9,847 nucleotides of DNA from DASRBO01 sp035653595 (GTDB taxonomy: Bacteria; Actinomycetota; Acidimicrobiia; Acidimicrobiales; JAJPHE01), in assembly GCA_035653595.1 (NCBI GenBank), contig DASRBO010000138.1:1-9847 (forward strand), in the 5' to 3' direction. The notes under the pieces are model-generated. The model had not been told where the DNA came from. It made no database searches and saw nothing but the letters and a program-made list of their open reading frames with translations. Below, in pieces: positions 1-7,557 of this stretch (positions within the stretch are counted from its first letter, which is position 1; every line of letters starts with the position of its first letter). The translations under genes and the position numbers were made by a program.

Positions 1-1557
1 CGCCGAGGCGGCTACACAGGTGACGGCGGCCCGGCGCTGTCCGGGGCCCAGGTGCTCGAGCGCCTCCATGACGGCGGTGATGGTGCCGTCCAGCTGATCG
101 GAGAGGAAACGGGCCCGCGCCAGCCGGGCCGCCAGCTCGCCGTGGAGCTCGGCGTCAGCCGGACCGACCAGGGCTAGCGCCCGCTCGTACCAGACCGCCG
201 CCACCGCCGGGGCCCGCTTGAGCACCTCGTCGCCAGCGCCGACGACGATGTCGATCGCCTCGCCGTCACCGACGTGGGCCGACGCCGCCACGTGATGGGC
301 GACCTCGGTCAATGCGACCGAGCGACCGGACCGGCGGGCGCTCATGAGGTGGTCGGCGACGGCGGCGTGGAGCTCCCGACGACGACCGAACCCCATGGCG
401 TCGTACACCGCCGAGCGGAGAATCGGGTGCGAGAACCCGAGGGCGTGCTGACCATCGAGGCGAAGGAGGTCCGATCGCACCAGTTCGTCCACGGCTCCTG
501 CGGCCGCCATGGGGTCCAGGCCCAAGATGGTGGGGAGGGCGTGGAACGCCGGACCCCGCACATCGACCGTCCCGCACACGGCGAAGTAGCCGGCCAGGTC
601 GGCTGATGGGCCTCCGAGCGAGCGGATCCGGTTGAGTACCAGGCTCTGGGTCCCAGTGGTCACGATGGCCGACAGGTCCTTCGCCGAAGATACGGACACC
701 TCCTCGCCGCTCGTCTCGAGGTTCTCCTCCAACCTGAGGTGGCGGGCCAGCTCGACCACGAAGAAGGGGACGCCGGCCGTTGCCGCGTAGATCGCCTCAA
801 CCAGGGAAGCCTGGGGACGCGCCTCGAGGAGGTGGCCGGCCAGATCGCCGACCTCGTCGGGCCCTAAGGGCGCCAGGTCCACGATCCTGACCTGGTCCAC
901 CGCCGCCAACCGGTCGAAGACGGCCGCTGCGGTCTCGTTCATCTCCGGGGGGTGGGGACGGCAGGCGAAGACCAGGACCCCCCGAGCGCCTTCGAGGCGG
1001 CTGCAGAGCAGGGGGACGAGGTCGAGGGTGGCCGGATCGCTCCAGTGGCAGTCGTCGAGTATCAGGCACCAGGGCTGGCGCTCGCCCCAGGACCGGAGGA
1101 ACCGGGCCAGGACCGGATGAGCCTGGGCCGGGCTCTCGACCTCCACCGCCGCCGGGGCCCATCCGGGGAAGAAGTGGCCGAGCTGCTGCCAGCTGGGACC
1201 GGCCAGCTCGGCAATCAGCTCCAGCGGCATCTTCCTCAGGCTGGGCTCGAGTGCCCTGGACAGGGTCCCGTAGGGCACTGACTGCTCGAACTCGTGCCCG
1301 CTGGCCGAAATCACGTTGAAGCCGAGCTCCTCGGCCACCGCTGCCAGCTCGGAGGCCATCCTGGTCTTCCCGGTGCCGGCGTCTCCCCGGATCATGACGG
1401 CCCGGCCGTGGCCGTCCAGGGCCTGGCGCACCTCCTCGGTCAGCCGGTTGAGCTCACCCTGGCGACCGACGAGGGGCCAGCGACCTGGCCCCGAGGCCGT
1501 AGTCGCCCAATCCCCGCTCCGGTCTCCCCGGCGGGCCCCCCCAGCCACAGTCGGCAC
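1..1557 (-). CDS. STAND/AAA-type ATPase transcriptional regulator (LuxR/MalT-like), partial
   Basis: The reading frame runs open to the left edge, so only the N-terminal ~519 residues are present. Counting from the GTG at 1557, residues ~31-36 read VGRQGE, the typical entry to this ATPase domain. A Walker A loop GDAGTGKT follows at ~58-65, and a Walker B-like CLILDDCHWSD at ~164-174. FFVVELARHL and the FSHPILRSAVYD segment near residue 377 are also typical of large ATP-binding LuxR-family (LAL) regulators. The last ~80 visible residues are Ala/Leu-rich and helical, like the start of a TPR array. In the family a C-terminal LuxR HTH binds DNA and the ATPase acts as a signal-controlled switch; that HTH would lie outside the window. 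An alternative start is the GTG at 1548, which has GAGGGG 8 bases upstream. The gene is divergent from the esterase operon, which it may control (inference). A sister family, AAA-coupled adenylate cyclases, shares this ATPase and is not excluded. Confidence 0.85.
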   Translation of the reverse strand, partial: MPTVAGGARRGDRSGDWATTASGPGRWPLVGRQGELNRLTEEVRQALDGHGRAVMIRGDAGTGKTRMASELAAVAEELGFNVISASGHEFEQSVPYGTLSRALEPSLRKMPLELIAELAGPSWQQLGHFFPGWAPAAVEVESPAQAHPVLARFLRSWGERQPWCLILDDCHWSDPATLDLVPLLCSRLEGARGVLVFACRPHPPEMNETAAAVFDRLAAVDQVRIVDLAPLGPDEVGDLAGHLLEARPQASLVEAIYAATAGVPFFVVELARHLRLEENLETSGEEVSVSSAKDLSAIVTTGTQSLVLNRIRSLGGPSADLAGYFAVCGTVDVRGPAFHALPTILGLDPMAAAGAVDELVRSDLLRLDGQHALGFSHPILRSAVYDAMGFGRRRELHAAVADHLMSARRSGRSVALTEVAHHVAASAHVGDGEAIDIVVGAGDEVLKRAPAVAAVWYERALALVGPADAELHGELAARLARARFLSDQLDGTITAVMEALEHLGPGQRRAAVTCVAASA

Positions 1558-1563
1558 CCCTCA

Positions 1564-1592
1564 AGTATCCGTGGGACCCTCCCAAGGGACAA
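1564..1592 (-). promoter_or_regulatory. Putative promoter of the ATPase regulator
   Basis: On the minus strand TTGTCC (1587-1592) and GATACT (1564-1569) are separated by exactly 17 bases, each matching 4 of 6 consensus positions. The predicted +1 falls at about 1557, which is the first base of the upstream GTG codon of the regulator. This would make the message leaderless, as is common in actinobacteria. If transcription starts elsewhere, the GTG at 1548 with its Shine-Dalgarno would be preferred. Confidence 0.45.
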
Positions 1593-1688
1593 GTCGCCAC
1601 CCGGCCGCAAAGATTAGGGCCTTCCCTGCTTCGGGCATCGGCGTCGGTCTGGTCTCCTGGGGGGCGCCGGCAGCCGGAGAGGGGATGG

Positions 1689-2573
1689 ATGGCACCGACG
1701 GGATCGTCTTTCTTCGAGCGCGGGCGCCTGGACACCGATCTCCTTTCCGGCCCGCTCGAGTTCGCCGTGGTCCGTCCTGCGACCGACGAGGACGGTCTTC
1801 CCCTGATCTACCTGTTCCACGGGGCCGGGGGGACGACCCAGACGCTGATCAACAACCGGGCCCTGATCGAGGACGCCTGGGCCAAGGGCATGCTGCCGCC
1901 GTGCGTGGTGGTGACACCCAGCACCGGGCAGTCGCTGCCCATAAACCACCGCGACGGATCGGAGCGTTGGGAGGATGCCTTCCTGGGGCCGCTGTTCGAT
2001 CAGGTCGGCCGGGCCTACGGCGCCTCCGCCCTCTACTCCCGCTGCGCCCTGGCCGGCCTGTCGACCGGCGGGGCGGCCGCTCTGCGCATGGCACTCAAGC
2101 AGCCGACCGCCTTCGCTGCCGTCGCCGCCCTGGCCCCCCGCATCGAAGCCGCCCTCCGGCTGACCGACCTCGAGCCGGCATCCGGAACCTGGGCCGAGGA
2201 ACAGGAATTCTCGTCGGTGTACGGGAGCCCGCCCGACGAGGAGTACTGGGCCGCCAACAACCCGGCGTCGATCGTGACCCGTCACGCCGAGGAGATCCGA
2301 GGCAGCGGGCTCCGCATCTTCCTCGAGTGCGGGGACGCCGACAGCTTCGGGCTCCACCGAGGGGCCGAGCTCCTGCACCGGTGCCTGTTCGACTCCGGCA
2401 TCGACCACGAGTACCACCTGATCCACGGAGCGGACCACGTCGGCGAGAGCCTGGCGGCCAGGACGTTGGCAGCCCTGCAGTTCATCGGCGACGTGTTCGA
2501 CCCGCCCCCGCCCGATCACTCGGTGGGCGTGCTTCGCTCTCTGGTGTCCCATCGGCAGGAGGCCTCGCTCTGA
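1689..2573 (+). CDS. Alpha/beta-hydrolase esterase (esterase D / PF00756-like)
   Basis: A 294-residue serine esterase. The N-terminal beta-strand LIYLFHGAGG (39-48) carries the HGxGG oxyanion-hole signature. The nucleophile elbow is GLSTG, with Ser125 as nucleophile. The acid is probably Asp216 or Asp218 in ECGDAD, and the histidine His250 in GADH. The order and spacing fit the esterase D / feruloyl-esterase-like family, whose members hydrolyse carboxylic esters. The substrate cannot be told from sequence. There is no signal peptide, so it is probably cytoplasmic. The start at 1689 is supported by GAGAGGGG about 4 bases upstream; an in-sequence ATG at 1685 is out of frame. The stop overlaps the start of the binding-protein gene by one base, so the two are almost certainly co-transcribed and translationally coupled. 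The upstream neighbour is a divergent regulator. I found no convincing -10/-35 pair on this strand between 1558 and 1688. Confidence 0.88.
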   Translation: MAPTGSSFFERGRLDTDLLSGPLEFAVVRPATDEDGLPLIYLFHGAGGTTQTLINNRALIEDAWAKGMLPPCVVVTPSTGQSLPINHRDGSERWEDAFLGPLFDQVGRAYGASALYSRCALAGLSTGGAAALRMALKQPTAFAAVAALAPRIEAALRLTDLEPASGTWAEEQEFSSVYGSPPDEEYWAANNPASIVTRHAEEIRGSGLRIFLECGDADSFGLHRGAELLHRCLFDSGIDHEYHLIHGADHVGESLAARTLAALQFIGDVFDPPPPDHSVGVLRSLVSHRQEASL

Positions 2574-4291
2574 TGGCAGGACGGAGCAGGCCCCGGGCTC
2601 GGGCGTCCGAGCGGTACCTGCCTCTGGCCTACTTCGCCCTGGCCATCCTGGTCGTGGCGCTGGTGCTGCCCAGTGCGTTGCGACCGCCGGCGCAGCAGTC
2701 GAACCAGAGCGCCGAGCTCTCGCCCAACGCCCCGAAGCAACAGACCCAGTCCATAATCTCGGCCCTGTCGGTGGCCAACTCCGGCACCCAAGGCGCCGGG
2801 GTGGGCACCGGGCCAGGAAGCGCCCCCGGCAACGGCGCTCCGGTGGAGGCGGTGAGTCTCCCGAAGCAGGCGCCTCGGGCGTGCCCGAACGGCTACGGAA
2901 ACCCGCCCCGTCAGGTCGCATCCGTCTACGCCGCGCCGTGCGCCACCGCATGGTCGGGCAACAACGGCGGCGCTACCGCGCCGGGAGTCACCGCTTCGAC
3001 CGTGGGCGTGGCCCTCCTCGGCGAGTCGGCCGAGGGCCAGGCCCAGAGCGCCGGACCCATCCCCTCCCAGCCCTCGCCGACCATGACCGCCGCCACGCGG
3101 ACCTATGTGGACCTGCAGGCCTACTTCAACCGGAACTTCCAGTTCTACGGCCGCTCCATGCAGCTCTACGAGACCCGGGCGGCCAACAGCGAGAACGGCC
3201 AGATCACCGCTGCCGATGCCGCCGCCGACACCTACCACGCCTTCGCCGGCTTCGCCCACGACCCCAGCGGGGTTAGGGAGCTGGCCCGGAGGGGGCTGGC
3301 GGCCTGGGCCAGCTTCGACATGGCCTACAGCTGGCTGGCCGGCTCGGAGGCGTACATGTGGAACATGGACGGCCTGCTGAAGCAGAAGCTGGCAGCAGAG
3401 TTCCTCTGCAAGAAGATCGTCGGGAAGCCCCCGCAGTACAACGAGCACCAGGATCCCAACTTCAACTATTCGAAGCCGCGGATCCTGGGACTGATCTACT
3501 ACGACACCGACGGGTGGACGGACCCGCCCACAACCATCGAGTCGGCCCTCAAGGCCGACTGTGGCGCTGAGTTCAAGGTTACGGTCGGATACGACATCCA
3601 GCCCGGCGCGGGACAGTCCCAGGGGGCCAGCAACATCTCGACCGCCATTGCCAAGCTCCGGGCCGGCGGCGTCACGACCGTCGCCTACCTCGGGGAGTAC
3701 GTCAGCCTGGCGGCCTTCACCAACAGCGCCAGCTCGCAGGGGTACTTCCCCGAGTGGTTCACCCCGGGGGTCGGCCTGACCGACATCAACGCCGACGCCC
3801 AGGACGAGGACCCTGCGCAGTGGCGTCACGCCTTCGGCTTCTCGGCGTGGGAGATTCCCGAGCCCCAAGCCTCGAACGAGTGCTACAAGGCAGTTGCCTC
3901 GGTCGACCCCGGGTTCAACCCCGATGCCAACGTCTGCGGCCAGTACACCTGGCCGACCTTGCTCGAAATAGCCAACGGCATCCAGATGGCCGGCCCTCAC
4001 CTCACCTCGGCGGCGTTCCGCCAGGGTCTGTACAAGATGGGGTTCAAGGAGCCGAGCCCGGCCTGGTCCATGGGTGGCGGCTTCGGCCCGGGCATCTACA
4101 GCTGGGCCAAGTACGTCGCCGAAATCTGGTGGAACCCCAACGCCGTGGACCCCAAGACGGGCAACCCCGGTGGTGCCTACTGCTACGACTACGGAGGCCA
4201 GAGGTTCCAGCTCGGCCAGTTCACGACGGACACCTCCCAGCTGTTCAATGCCAAGGACTGTGTGACAACGGTCCCCTATGGGGCCCAGTGA
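2573..4291 (+). CDS. Membrane-anchored type-1 periplasmic-binding protein (Peripla_BP_6-like), orphan
   Basis: A 572-residue protein. The start ATG at 2573 shares its A with the esterase TGA, and AGGAGG lies 10 bases upstream. A basic N-terminus (RSRPRARASER) is followed by a hydrophobic segment at ~16-36 with no lipobox cysteine, so it looks like an uncleaved signal anchor or a Sec signal. Residues ~37-135 form a Gln/Ser/Gly/Pro-rich linker. From GVTASTVGVALLG (~138-150) onward the sequence resembles branched-chain amino-acid-type binding proteins: a lobe break around 303-313 (ILGLIYYDTDG) and a GGVTTVAYLGE strand at ~365-375. Eight cysteines (104, 123, 279, 330, 437, 455, 537, 563) all lie outside the membrane, an even number compatible with disulfides. 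No ABC permease or ATPase gene is nearby, so it either serves a distant transporter or acts as a sensor or scavenger. The ligand is unknown. Confidence 0.85.
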   Translation: MAGRSRPRARASERYLPLAYFALAILVVALVLPSALRPPAQQSNQSAELSPNAPKQQTQSIISALSVANSGTQGAGVGTGPGSAPGNGAPVEAVSLPKQAPRACPNGYGNPPRQVASVYAAPCATAWSGNNGGATAPGVTASTVGVALLGESAEGQAQSAGPIPSQPSPTMTAATRTYVDLQAYFNRNFQFYGRSMQLYETRAANSENGQITAADAAADTYHAFAGFAHDPSGVRELARRGLAAWASFDMAYSWLAGSEAYMWNMDGLLKQKLAAEFLCKKIVGKPPQYNEHQDPNFNYSKPRILGLIYYDTDGWTDPPTTIESALKADCGAEFKVTVGYDIQPGAGQSQGASNISTAIAKLRAGGVTTVAYLGEYVSLAAFTNSASSQGYFPEWFTPGVGLTDINADAQDEDPAQWRHAFGFSAWEIPEPQASNECYKAVASVDPGFNPDANVCGQYTWPTLLEIANGIQMAGPHLTSAAFRQGLYKMGFKEPSPAWSMGGGFGPGIYSWAKYVAEIWWNPNAVDPKTGNPGGAYCYDYGGQRFQLGQFTTDTSQLFNAKDCVTTVPYGAQ

Positions 4292-4393
4292 CAGTTGCCC
4301 CTTCTGGTCGCGGCTGGACCGCCGGCGTCGACGAGGGCTTCGATCCGGTGAGCGACCCGAGGGCTCTGGGTGAGCACAATGGAGGGACGACAA
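4292..4393. other. Short spacer between binding-protein and serine-hydrolase genes
   Basis: About 100 bases with no hairpin-plus-T-tract terminator and no clear promoter that I can see. Its lack of a terminator is compatible with read-through from the esterase/binding-protein operon into the serine hydrolase. A ribosome binding site for the downstream gene lies at its right end (GGAGGG, 4381-4386). Confidence 0.4.
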
Positions 4394-5572
4394 ATGGACT
4401 GGGCGCGGCAGGGTGCTGACTACCTCGAGGCGCTTCGGGCGAGGGGCCTGAGAACGCCGACCATCGACTCCTGGGTGGAGACCACCCTCGACGAGCTGGC
4501 GCCCTCCCTCCAGCTGGCCGTCTTCCAGAAGGAGGCCTTGGTTCTCTCCATAGCCGCCGGCCACAGCCGGCGGGACGGACAGATCCGACGGAGCTCGCTG
4601 TTCCTGTTGTACTCGTCCACCAAGCTCTACACCGCCCTCGCCTTTTACCTCCTCCATGACCGGGCCTACTTCGACTGGGACGACCCGGTGTGCCTGCACT
4701 GGCCGGAGTTCGCGGAGGGAGGCAAGGAGGCGGTCACCATCCGCCACGTCCTGACCCATCAGGCGGGCATCGCCGTGGAGCCGCCGGCGACGAGCTGGAC
4801 CTGGTGGGGCGACCGGGCCGAGGTCGCCCGAGCCATGGAGCGCTCCACCCTCAAGTGGAAGCCCGGCGAGGCCAACGGCTACCACAACCGCACCTACGGG
4901 TTCATACTCGACTGTCTGGCCCATCGGCTGACCGGACGGGGCGTGGACCAGCTCCTGCAGGACGAGCTATGCGGGCCCGCCGGGGTCGGGGACTTCACGC
5001 TCGGCATCGGTCGGGCCGCCTACGACTCCCGCTTCGTCCGCACCGAGTTCCTCGGGGGGCCGGAGGGCGCGCAGCCGGTCGAACAGGGCGAGTTCCGGGT
5101 CGCCATCGACGGGGAGAACATGTTCAACGCCTTCCCGATCGTGCGACTCCCCCTCGCCTGGGGCACGGCCGTCGCCACCGCCGAGGCGGCCGCCGCGCTG
5201 GCCTGCTTCCACGCCGGCAAGGGCCGCTTCGGGTCGATACGGGCGTACTCGGAGGAGACCTACGCCCAGGCCACGACCAACCACAGCCAGGCCGGTGCCG
5301 TCGACCGCACCCTGGGCCGGCCGGTGTCGTGGGGGCTCGGGGTCCAGGTCGATCCGTTCCCCGGCGTGCCCGGGCTGGAGGAGGCTCTCGCTCATGGAGG
5401 GGGTTCAACGGTTCAGGTCTGGACCGAGCCTCGCACCGGGTTGAGCGTCGCCATCATCCTCGGCGGCCTGCGCCTGGACCGAGCCGCCGCCCGTCGGGGC
5501 GACGGCGCCCTCGGAGGGGCATGGCAGCAGCGCTTCGCCGCCGCCGTAGCCGACGACTTCCAGCTGGGCTGA
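4394..5572 (+). CDS. Beta-lactamase-fold serine hydrolase (class C / EstB-type esterase family)
   Basis: A 392-residue member of the beta-lactamase/penicillin-binding fold family (PF00144). The three active-site motifs are all present: S74-S-T-K77 (SxxK, nucleophile and general base), Y163-H-N165 (YxN) and H334-G-G336 in place of the KTG box. HGG/HxG at the third motif is typical of esterase-like members, not of antibiotic-hydrolysing enzymes. RHVLTHQAGI (117-126) is another family hallmark. No signal peptide is present, so it probably acts in the cytoplasm on esters or small peptides; the substrate is unknown. The ATG at 4394 is chosen because GGAGGG lies 7 bases upstream; the in-frame GTG at 4370 and ATG at 4379 lack this. 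It is probably the third gene of the esterase/binding-protein cluster, and it ends 10 bases before the convergent MFS gene. Confidence 0.88.
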   Translation: MDWARQGADYLEALRARGLRTPTIDSWVETTLDELAPSLQLAVFQKEALVLSIAAGHSRRDGQIRRSSLFLLYSSTKLYTALAFYLLHDRAYFDWDDPVCLHWPEFAEGGKEAVTIRHVLTHQAGIAVEPPATSWTWWGDRAEVARAMERSTLKWKPGEANGYHNRTYGFILDCLAHRLTGRGVDQLLQDELCGPAGVGDFTLGIGRAAYDSRFVRTEFLGGPEGAQPVEQGEFRVAIDGENMFNAFPIVRLPLAWGTAVATAEAAAALACFHAGKGRFGSIRAYSEETYAQATTNHSQAGAVDRTLGRPVSWGLGVQVDPFPGVPGLEEALAHGGGSTVQVWTEPRTGLSVAIILGGLRLDRAAARRGDGALGGAWQQRFAAAVADDFQLG

Positions 5573-5582
5573 CGGCCGGGTC

Positions 5583-6878
5583 TCACCCGGCGCCCGCGCC
5601 GGCGTCGGTGGCGGCCGCCAGGGGCGTCCCGATCGAAGCCACGACACCGGCCACGACCAGCAGCGTGATCAGGACGCCGACGGCGTCGGCCATACGGGTG
5701 GCACCAGCGGCCACCAGCGGATAGCCACCGGTGAAGGCCGCCTGGCGCAGGGCGGCCACCCGACCCTTCAGTGCCTCCGGAGCCCGCAGTTGCGCCCGGG
5801 TGCCCGCCGGCGTGACCGCAACCATGTAGGCACCCCCCGCTGCCGCCGCCGCCACGGCGGCGACGGTCACGCTGTGGGTGAGGGCCGCTGTCGCCGTGGC
5901 CGAGGCGCAGACCAAGACGCCCAGCCGCCCGCCCCGCGAGACACCCGGGCGGGTCGAGATGACTGCCGCCGACGTCGCCGAGCCGGCCGCGTACGCAGCC
6001 ACGACGAGGCCGTAAGCCCGGGCGCCGCCATGGAGGTGGTGCAGGACGAGGACGGGCGCCAGTACCAGCAGCTGGAGGCTGATGGCGGCCATGACCCATA
6101 CCAGCCCGAGGGCTCGCCTGAGGACGGGGTCGCCACGCACGGCTTTGGCCGCTGCCCGCCAACCGGCTCCCATGCGGAGAGGGGTCCCCGCCTCGCCCGG
6201 CGCCCCGGCGCTCCTTCCTCTGGTCACGGCCAGGGCGCCCAGCAGCGGCAGGAACGAGACGGCGTTCAGGGCGAAGGTCGGCGCCGGCCCGAGGCTGGCC
6301 AGAGTGAGCCCGGCCACGCCGGCCCCTAGCACCCGGGCCAGGTTGTACTGCACTCCGCCCAGGGCGTAGGCGGACTGCAGGGACCCGGGCTCCACCACGT
6401 CCGCGGTGAAGGCGGTCCAGGCGGCGTACTGGGTCCCGGCGGCGAGACCGTCGATGCCCACCAGGCCCACCAGCACCCCGGGCTGGCGCCATCCGGTGAC
6501 CCAGACGGCGTACAGACCCACGGCGACGCTCAGCTGGATCGCCTGGCCGACCATCAACAGCTGACGTCGCCGGTAGCGGTCGGCCAAGTGACCGGCGAGC
6601 GGCGTCAACAGGCCGGCGGGCAGGCTGGTGGCCAGGGCCGAGGCCCCCAGCCAGCTGGCTCGCCCCGTCATCCGGTAGATGACGAAGGGCACAGCGGTGG
6701 CCTGCATCCACCCGCCGGTGTTGGAGGCGGCCATGCCGGCGAACAGCCTGGCATAGGCGCGATCGGCAAGCGCCGGAGGTGTGGACCACCGACGCACATG
6801 AGCCTTCGGAGGCCTCGACACCCCCGGCGCCGCTGTCTGGGCAACTGGCGGGCGGGACGGCCCTTCAGTTCTCCCCAT
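5583..6878 (-). CDS. Major facilitator superfamily exporter (EntS/MFS_3-like)
   Basis: A 431-residue polytopic membrane protein with about 12 hydrophobic segments. After a Pro/Arg-rich cytoplasmic N-terminus of ~40 residues, the first helix pair contains NTGGWMQATAVPFVIYRMTG, a pattern typical of the EntS-like MFS_3 group (PF05977). The conserved loop between helices 2 and 3 reads GHLADRYRRR (96-105), the MFS motif A. Length fits the family (~400-450). Members export siderophores, macrolides and other small molecules using the proton gradient; the substrate here is unknown. The start ATG at 6878 lies inside the end of the upstream DUF2087 regulator gene, a 14-base overlap. It has little Shine-Dalgarno of its own, so translation is probably coupled to the regulator. 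The C-terminus is Ala/Gly-rich. The gene is convergent with the serine hydrolase across 10 bases. Confidence 0.9.
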   Translation of the reverse strand: MGRTEGPSRPPVAQTAAPGVSRPPKAHVRRWSTPPALADRAYARLFAGMAASNTGGWMQATAVPFVIYRMTGRASWLGASALATSLPAGLLTPLAGHLADRYRRRQLLMVGQAIQLSVAVGLYAVWVTGWRQPGVLVGLVGIDGLAAGTQYAAWTAFTADVVEPGSLQSAYALGGVQYNLARVLGAGVAGLTLASLGPAPTFALNAVSFLPLLGALAVTRGRSAGAPGEAGTPLRMGAGWRAAAKAVRGDPVLRRALGLVWVMAAISLQLLVLAPVLVLHHLHGGARAYGLVVAAYAAGSATSAAVISTRPGVSRGGRLGVLVCASATATAALTHSVTVAAVAAAAAGGAYMVAVTPAGTRAQLRAPEALKGRVAALRQAAFTGGYPLVAAGATRMADAVGVLITLLVVAGVVASIGTPLAAATDAGAGAG

Positions 6879-7422
6879 CCCGCTCAGCCGGCTCCGGACG
6901 CCAGTACCGGCCGTGGTCTCGGACCAGGTAGCCGCCGTCGACCAGCAGGCGGCGGAGGGCGGCCCAGTCGCCGTTCCAGGCGTAGAGGGTGGTGTTGACC
7001 TCCCGTTCGTCGTAGACCTCCCCGGGCTGGAAGTCCTCGGCGATTAGGTCCAGGACCACCTTTCGCGCCCACGGCTCGGATGGGATCTGCAGCAGGCGGT
7101 TGCGGAAGAAGTACCGACGGATGATCTGGGTGTCGCGGTCGTTGAGGGGCCCGACCCGGTTGGCGGCGGCGTCCTGCACCGAGCGGGCGAAGACCTCCTC
7201 GACCAGTTCGAAGGCGCCCTCGACCTCGACCACCAGCCCGGCTCGGACCAGACGGCCGAGGTGCTCGGCGGCCTCCCTGGCGCTGGCGCCGGATGCCCCA
7301 GCCAACACCGCCGCAGTCTTGGGCCCGTCTATCAGGGCGGCCACCAGTCGTAGCCGTCTGGGGTCGGCCAGCAGTCCCACCAGCTCTTCCGGCGCTGGCG
7401 CGCGGTGGGCCAGCTGTGCCAT
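6865..7422 (-). CDS. HTH (ArsR-like) + DUF2087 transcriptional regulator
   Basis: A 185-residue protein in two parts. Residues ~12-75 read like a winged-helix/ArsR-type domain: ELVGLLADPRRLRLVAALIDGPKT, then AREAAEHLGRLVRAGLVVEVEGAFEL. Residues ~102-176 match DUF2087 (PF09860), with RRYFFRNRLLQIPS, KVVLDLIAEDFQPG, a DEREVN core and the terminal GRYWRP. DUF2087 has no firmly established role that I know of; it often follows a DNA-binding domain and may sense a ligand or dimerise. The ATG at 7422 has an AGGGGG element about 8 bases upstream. The gene overlaps the MFS exporter by 14 bases, so it is likely that exporter's local regulator and is probably autoregulated through the repeats in its promoter (inference). 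A divergent gene at 7603 encodes a second DUF2087 protein. Confidence 0.85.
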   Translation of the reverse strand: MAQLAHRAPAPEELVGLLADPRRLRLVAALIDGPKTAAVLAGASGASAREAAEHLGRLVRAGLVVEVEGAFELVEEVFARSVQDAAANRVGPLNDRDTQIIRRYFFRNRLLQIPSEPWARKVVLDLIAEDFQPGEVYDEREVNTTLYAWNGDWAALRRLLVDGGYLVRDHGRYWRPEPAERDGEN

Positions 7423-7447
7423 CCCGATCCCCCTGACTCGGCGTGTG

Positions 7448-7470
7448 TACGAGAACGTATTTGAGCGTAT
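7448..7470. promoter_or_regulatory. Candidate operator: TACG-AGAA-CGTA palindrome plus phased CGTAT repeats
   Basis: TACGAGAACGTA (7448-7459) is a perfect inverted repeat with a 4-base centre. CGTAT occurs at 7456-7460 and again at 7466-7470, exactly 10 bases apart, about one helical turn. The cluster covers the predicted transcription start and -10 of the regulator/MFS operon, where a repressor would act. Binding by either DUF2087 protein is inference. Confidence 0.4.
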
Positions 7471-7492
7471 GTTTTTTCGCTGCCGCCTTCAA
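7464..7492 (-). promoter_or_regulatory. Putative promoter of the HTH-DUF2087 / MFS operon
   Basis: On the minus strand TTGAAG (7487-7492) and TACGCT (7464-7469) are separated by 17 bases. The -35 matches 4 of 6 and the -10 fits the actinobacterial TAnnnT pattern. The spacer contains an A6 run (7472-7477), unusual in this GC-rich window. The predicted +1 near 7457 gives a 5' leader of about 35 bases carrying the AGGGGG ribosome binding site. Confidence 0.5.
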
Positions 7493-7498
7493 GTGATA

Positions 7499-7513
7499 TC
7501 GGGCACAGCCCGA
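7499..7513. repeat. Perfect inverted repeat TCGGGC-ACA-GCCCGA
   Basis: A 15-base perfect inverted repeat with 6-base arms and a 3-base centre, just upstream of the -35 box of the minus-strand regulator and within the divergent control region. It could be an operator or activator site. GC-rich repeats of this length also arise by chance, so confidence is limited. Confidence 0.35.
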
Positions 7514-7557
7514 CAGCAGGCCCCTGGGCATCGGCGGGCGGCGGCCGGCTGTCCCCT

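Noticed and set aside
1316..2572. In-frame open extension of 419 codons upstream of the binding-protein gene
   Set aside because: It runs antisense to the ATPase regulator and out of frame through the esterase. Its composition is Arg/Pro-rich and shows no domain, while the ATG at 2573 has AGGAGG and is followed by a signal anchor.
1614..2951. 445-codon open frame on the minus strand
   Set aside because: Antisense to the esterase, which has a complete catalytic triad; the product is low-complexity Gly/Arg/Pro/Val without motifs.
2516..4924. 802-codon open frame on the minus strand
   Set aside because: It lies opposite the binding protein and the serine hydrolase, and its Gly/Val/Arg-rich product has no recognisable motif. 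Long antisense frames are expected in such GC-rich DNA.
4394..5572. Antibiotic-resistance beta-lactamase
   Set aside because: The third motif is HGG and not KTG/KSG, and there is no signal peptide; the esterase-like branch of the fold fits better.
4690..5724. 344-codon plus-strand frame inside the serine hydrolase
   Set aside because: A shadow frame: Arg/Gly/Pro-rich, no motifs, and the true frame keeps SxxK, YxN and HGG.
5413..6789. 458-codon open frame on the minus strand overlapping the MFS gene
   Set aside because: It is a second frame of the same strand with an Arg/Gly-rich non-membrane product, while the other frame encodes clear MFS helices and motif A.
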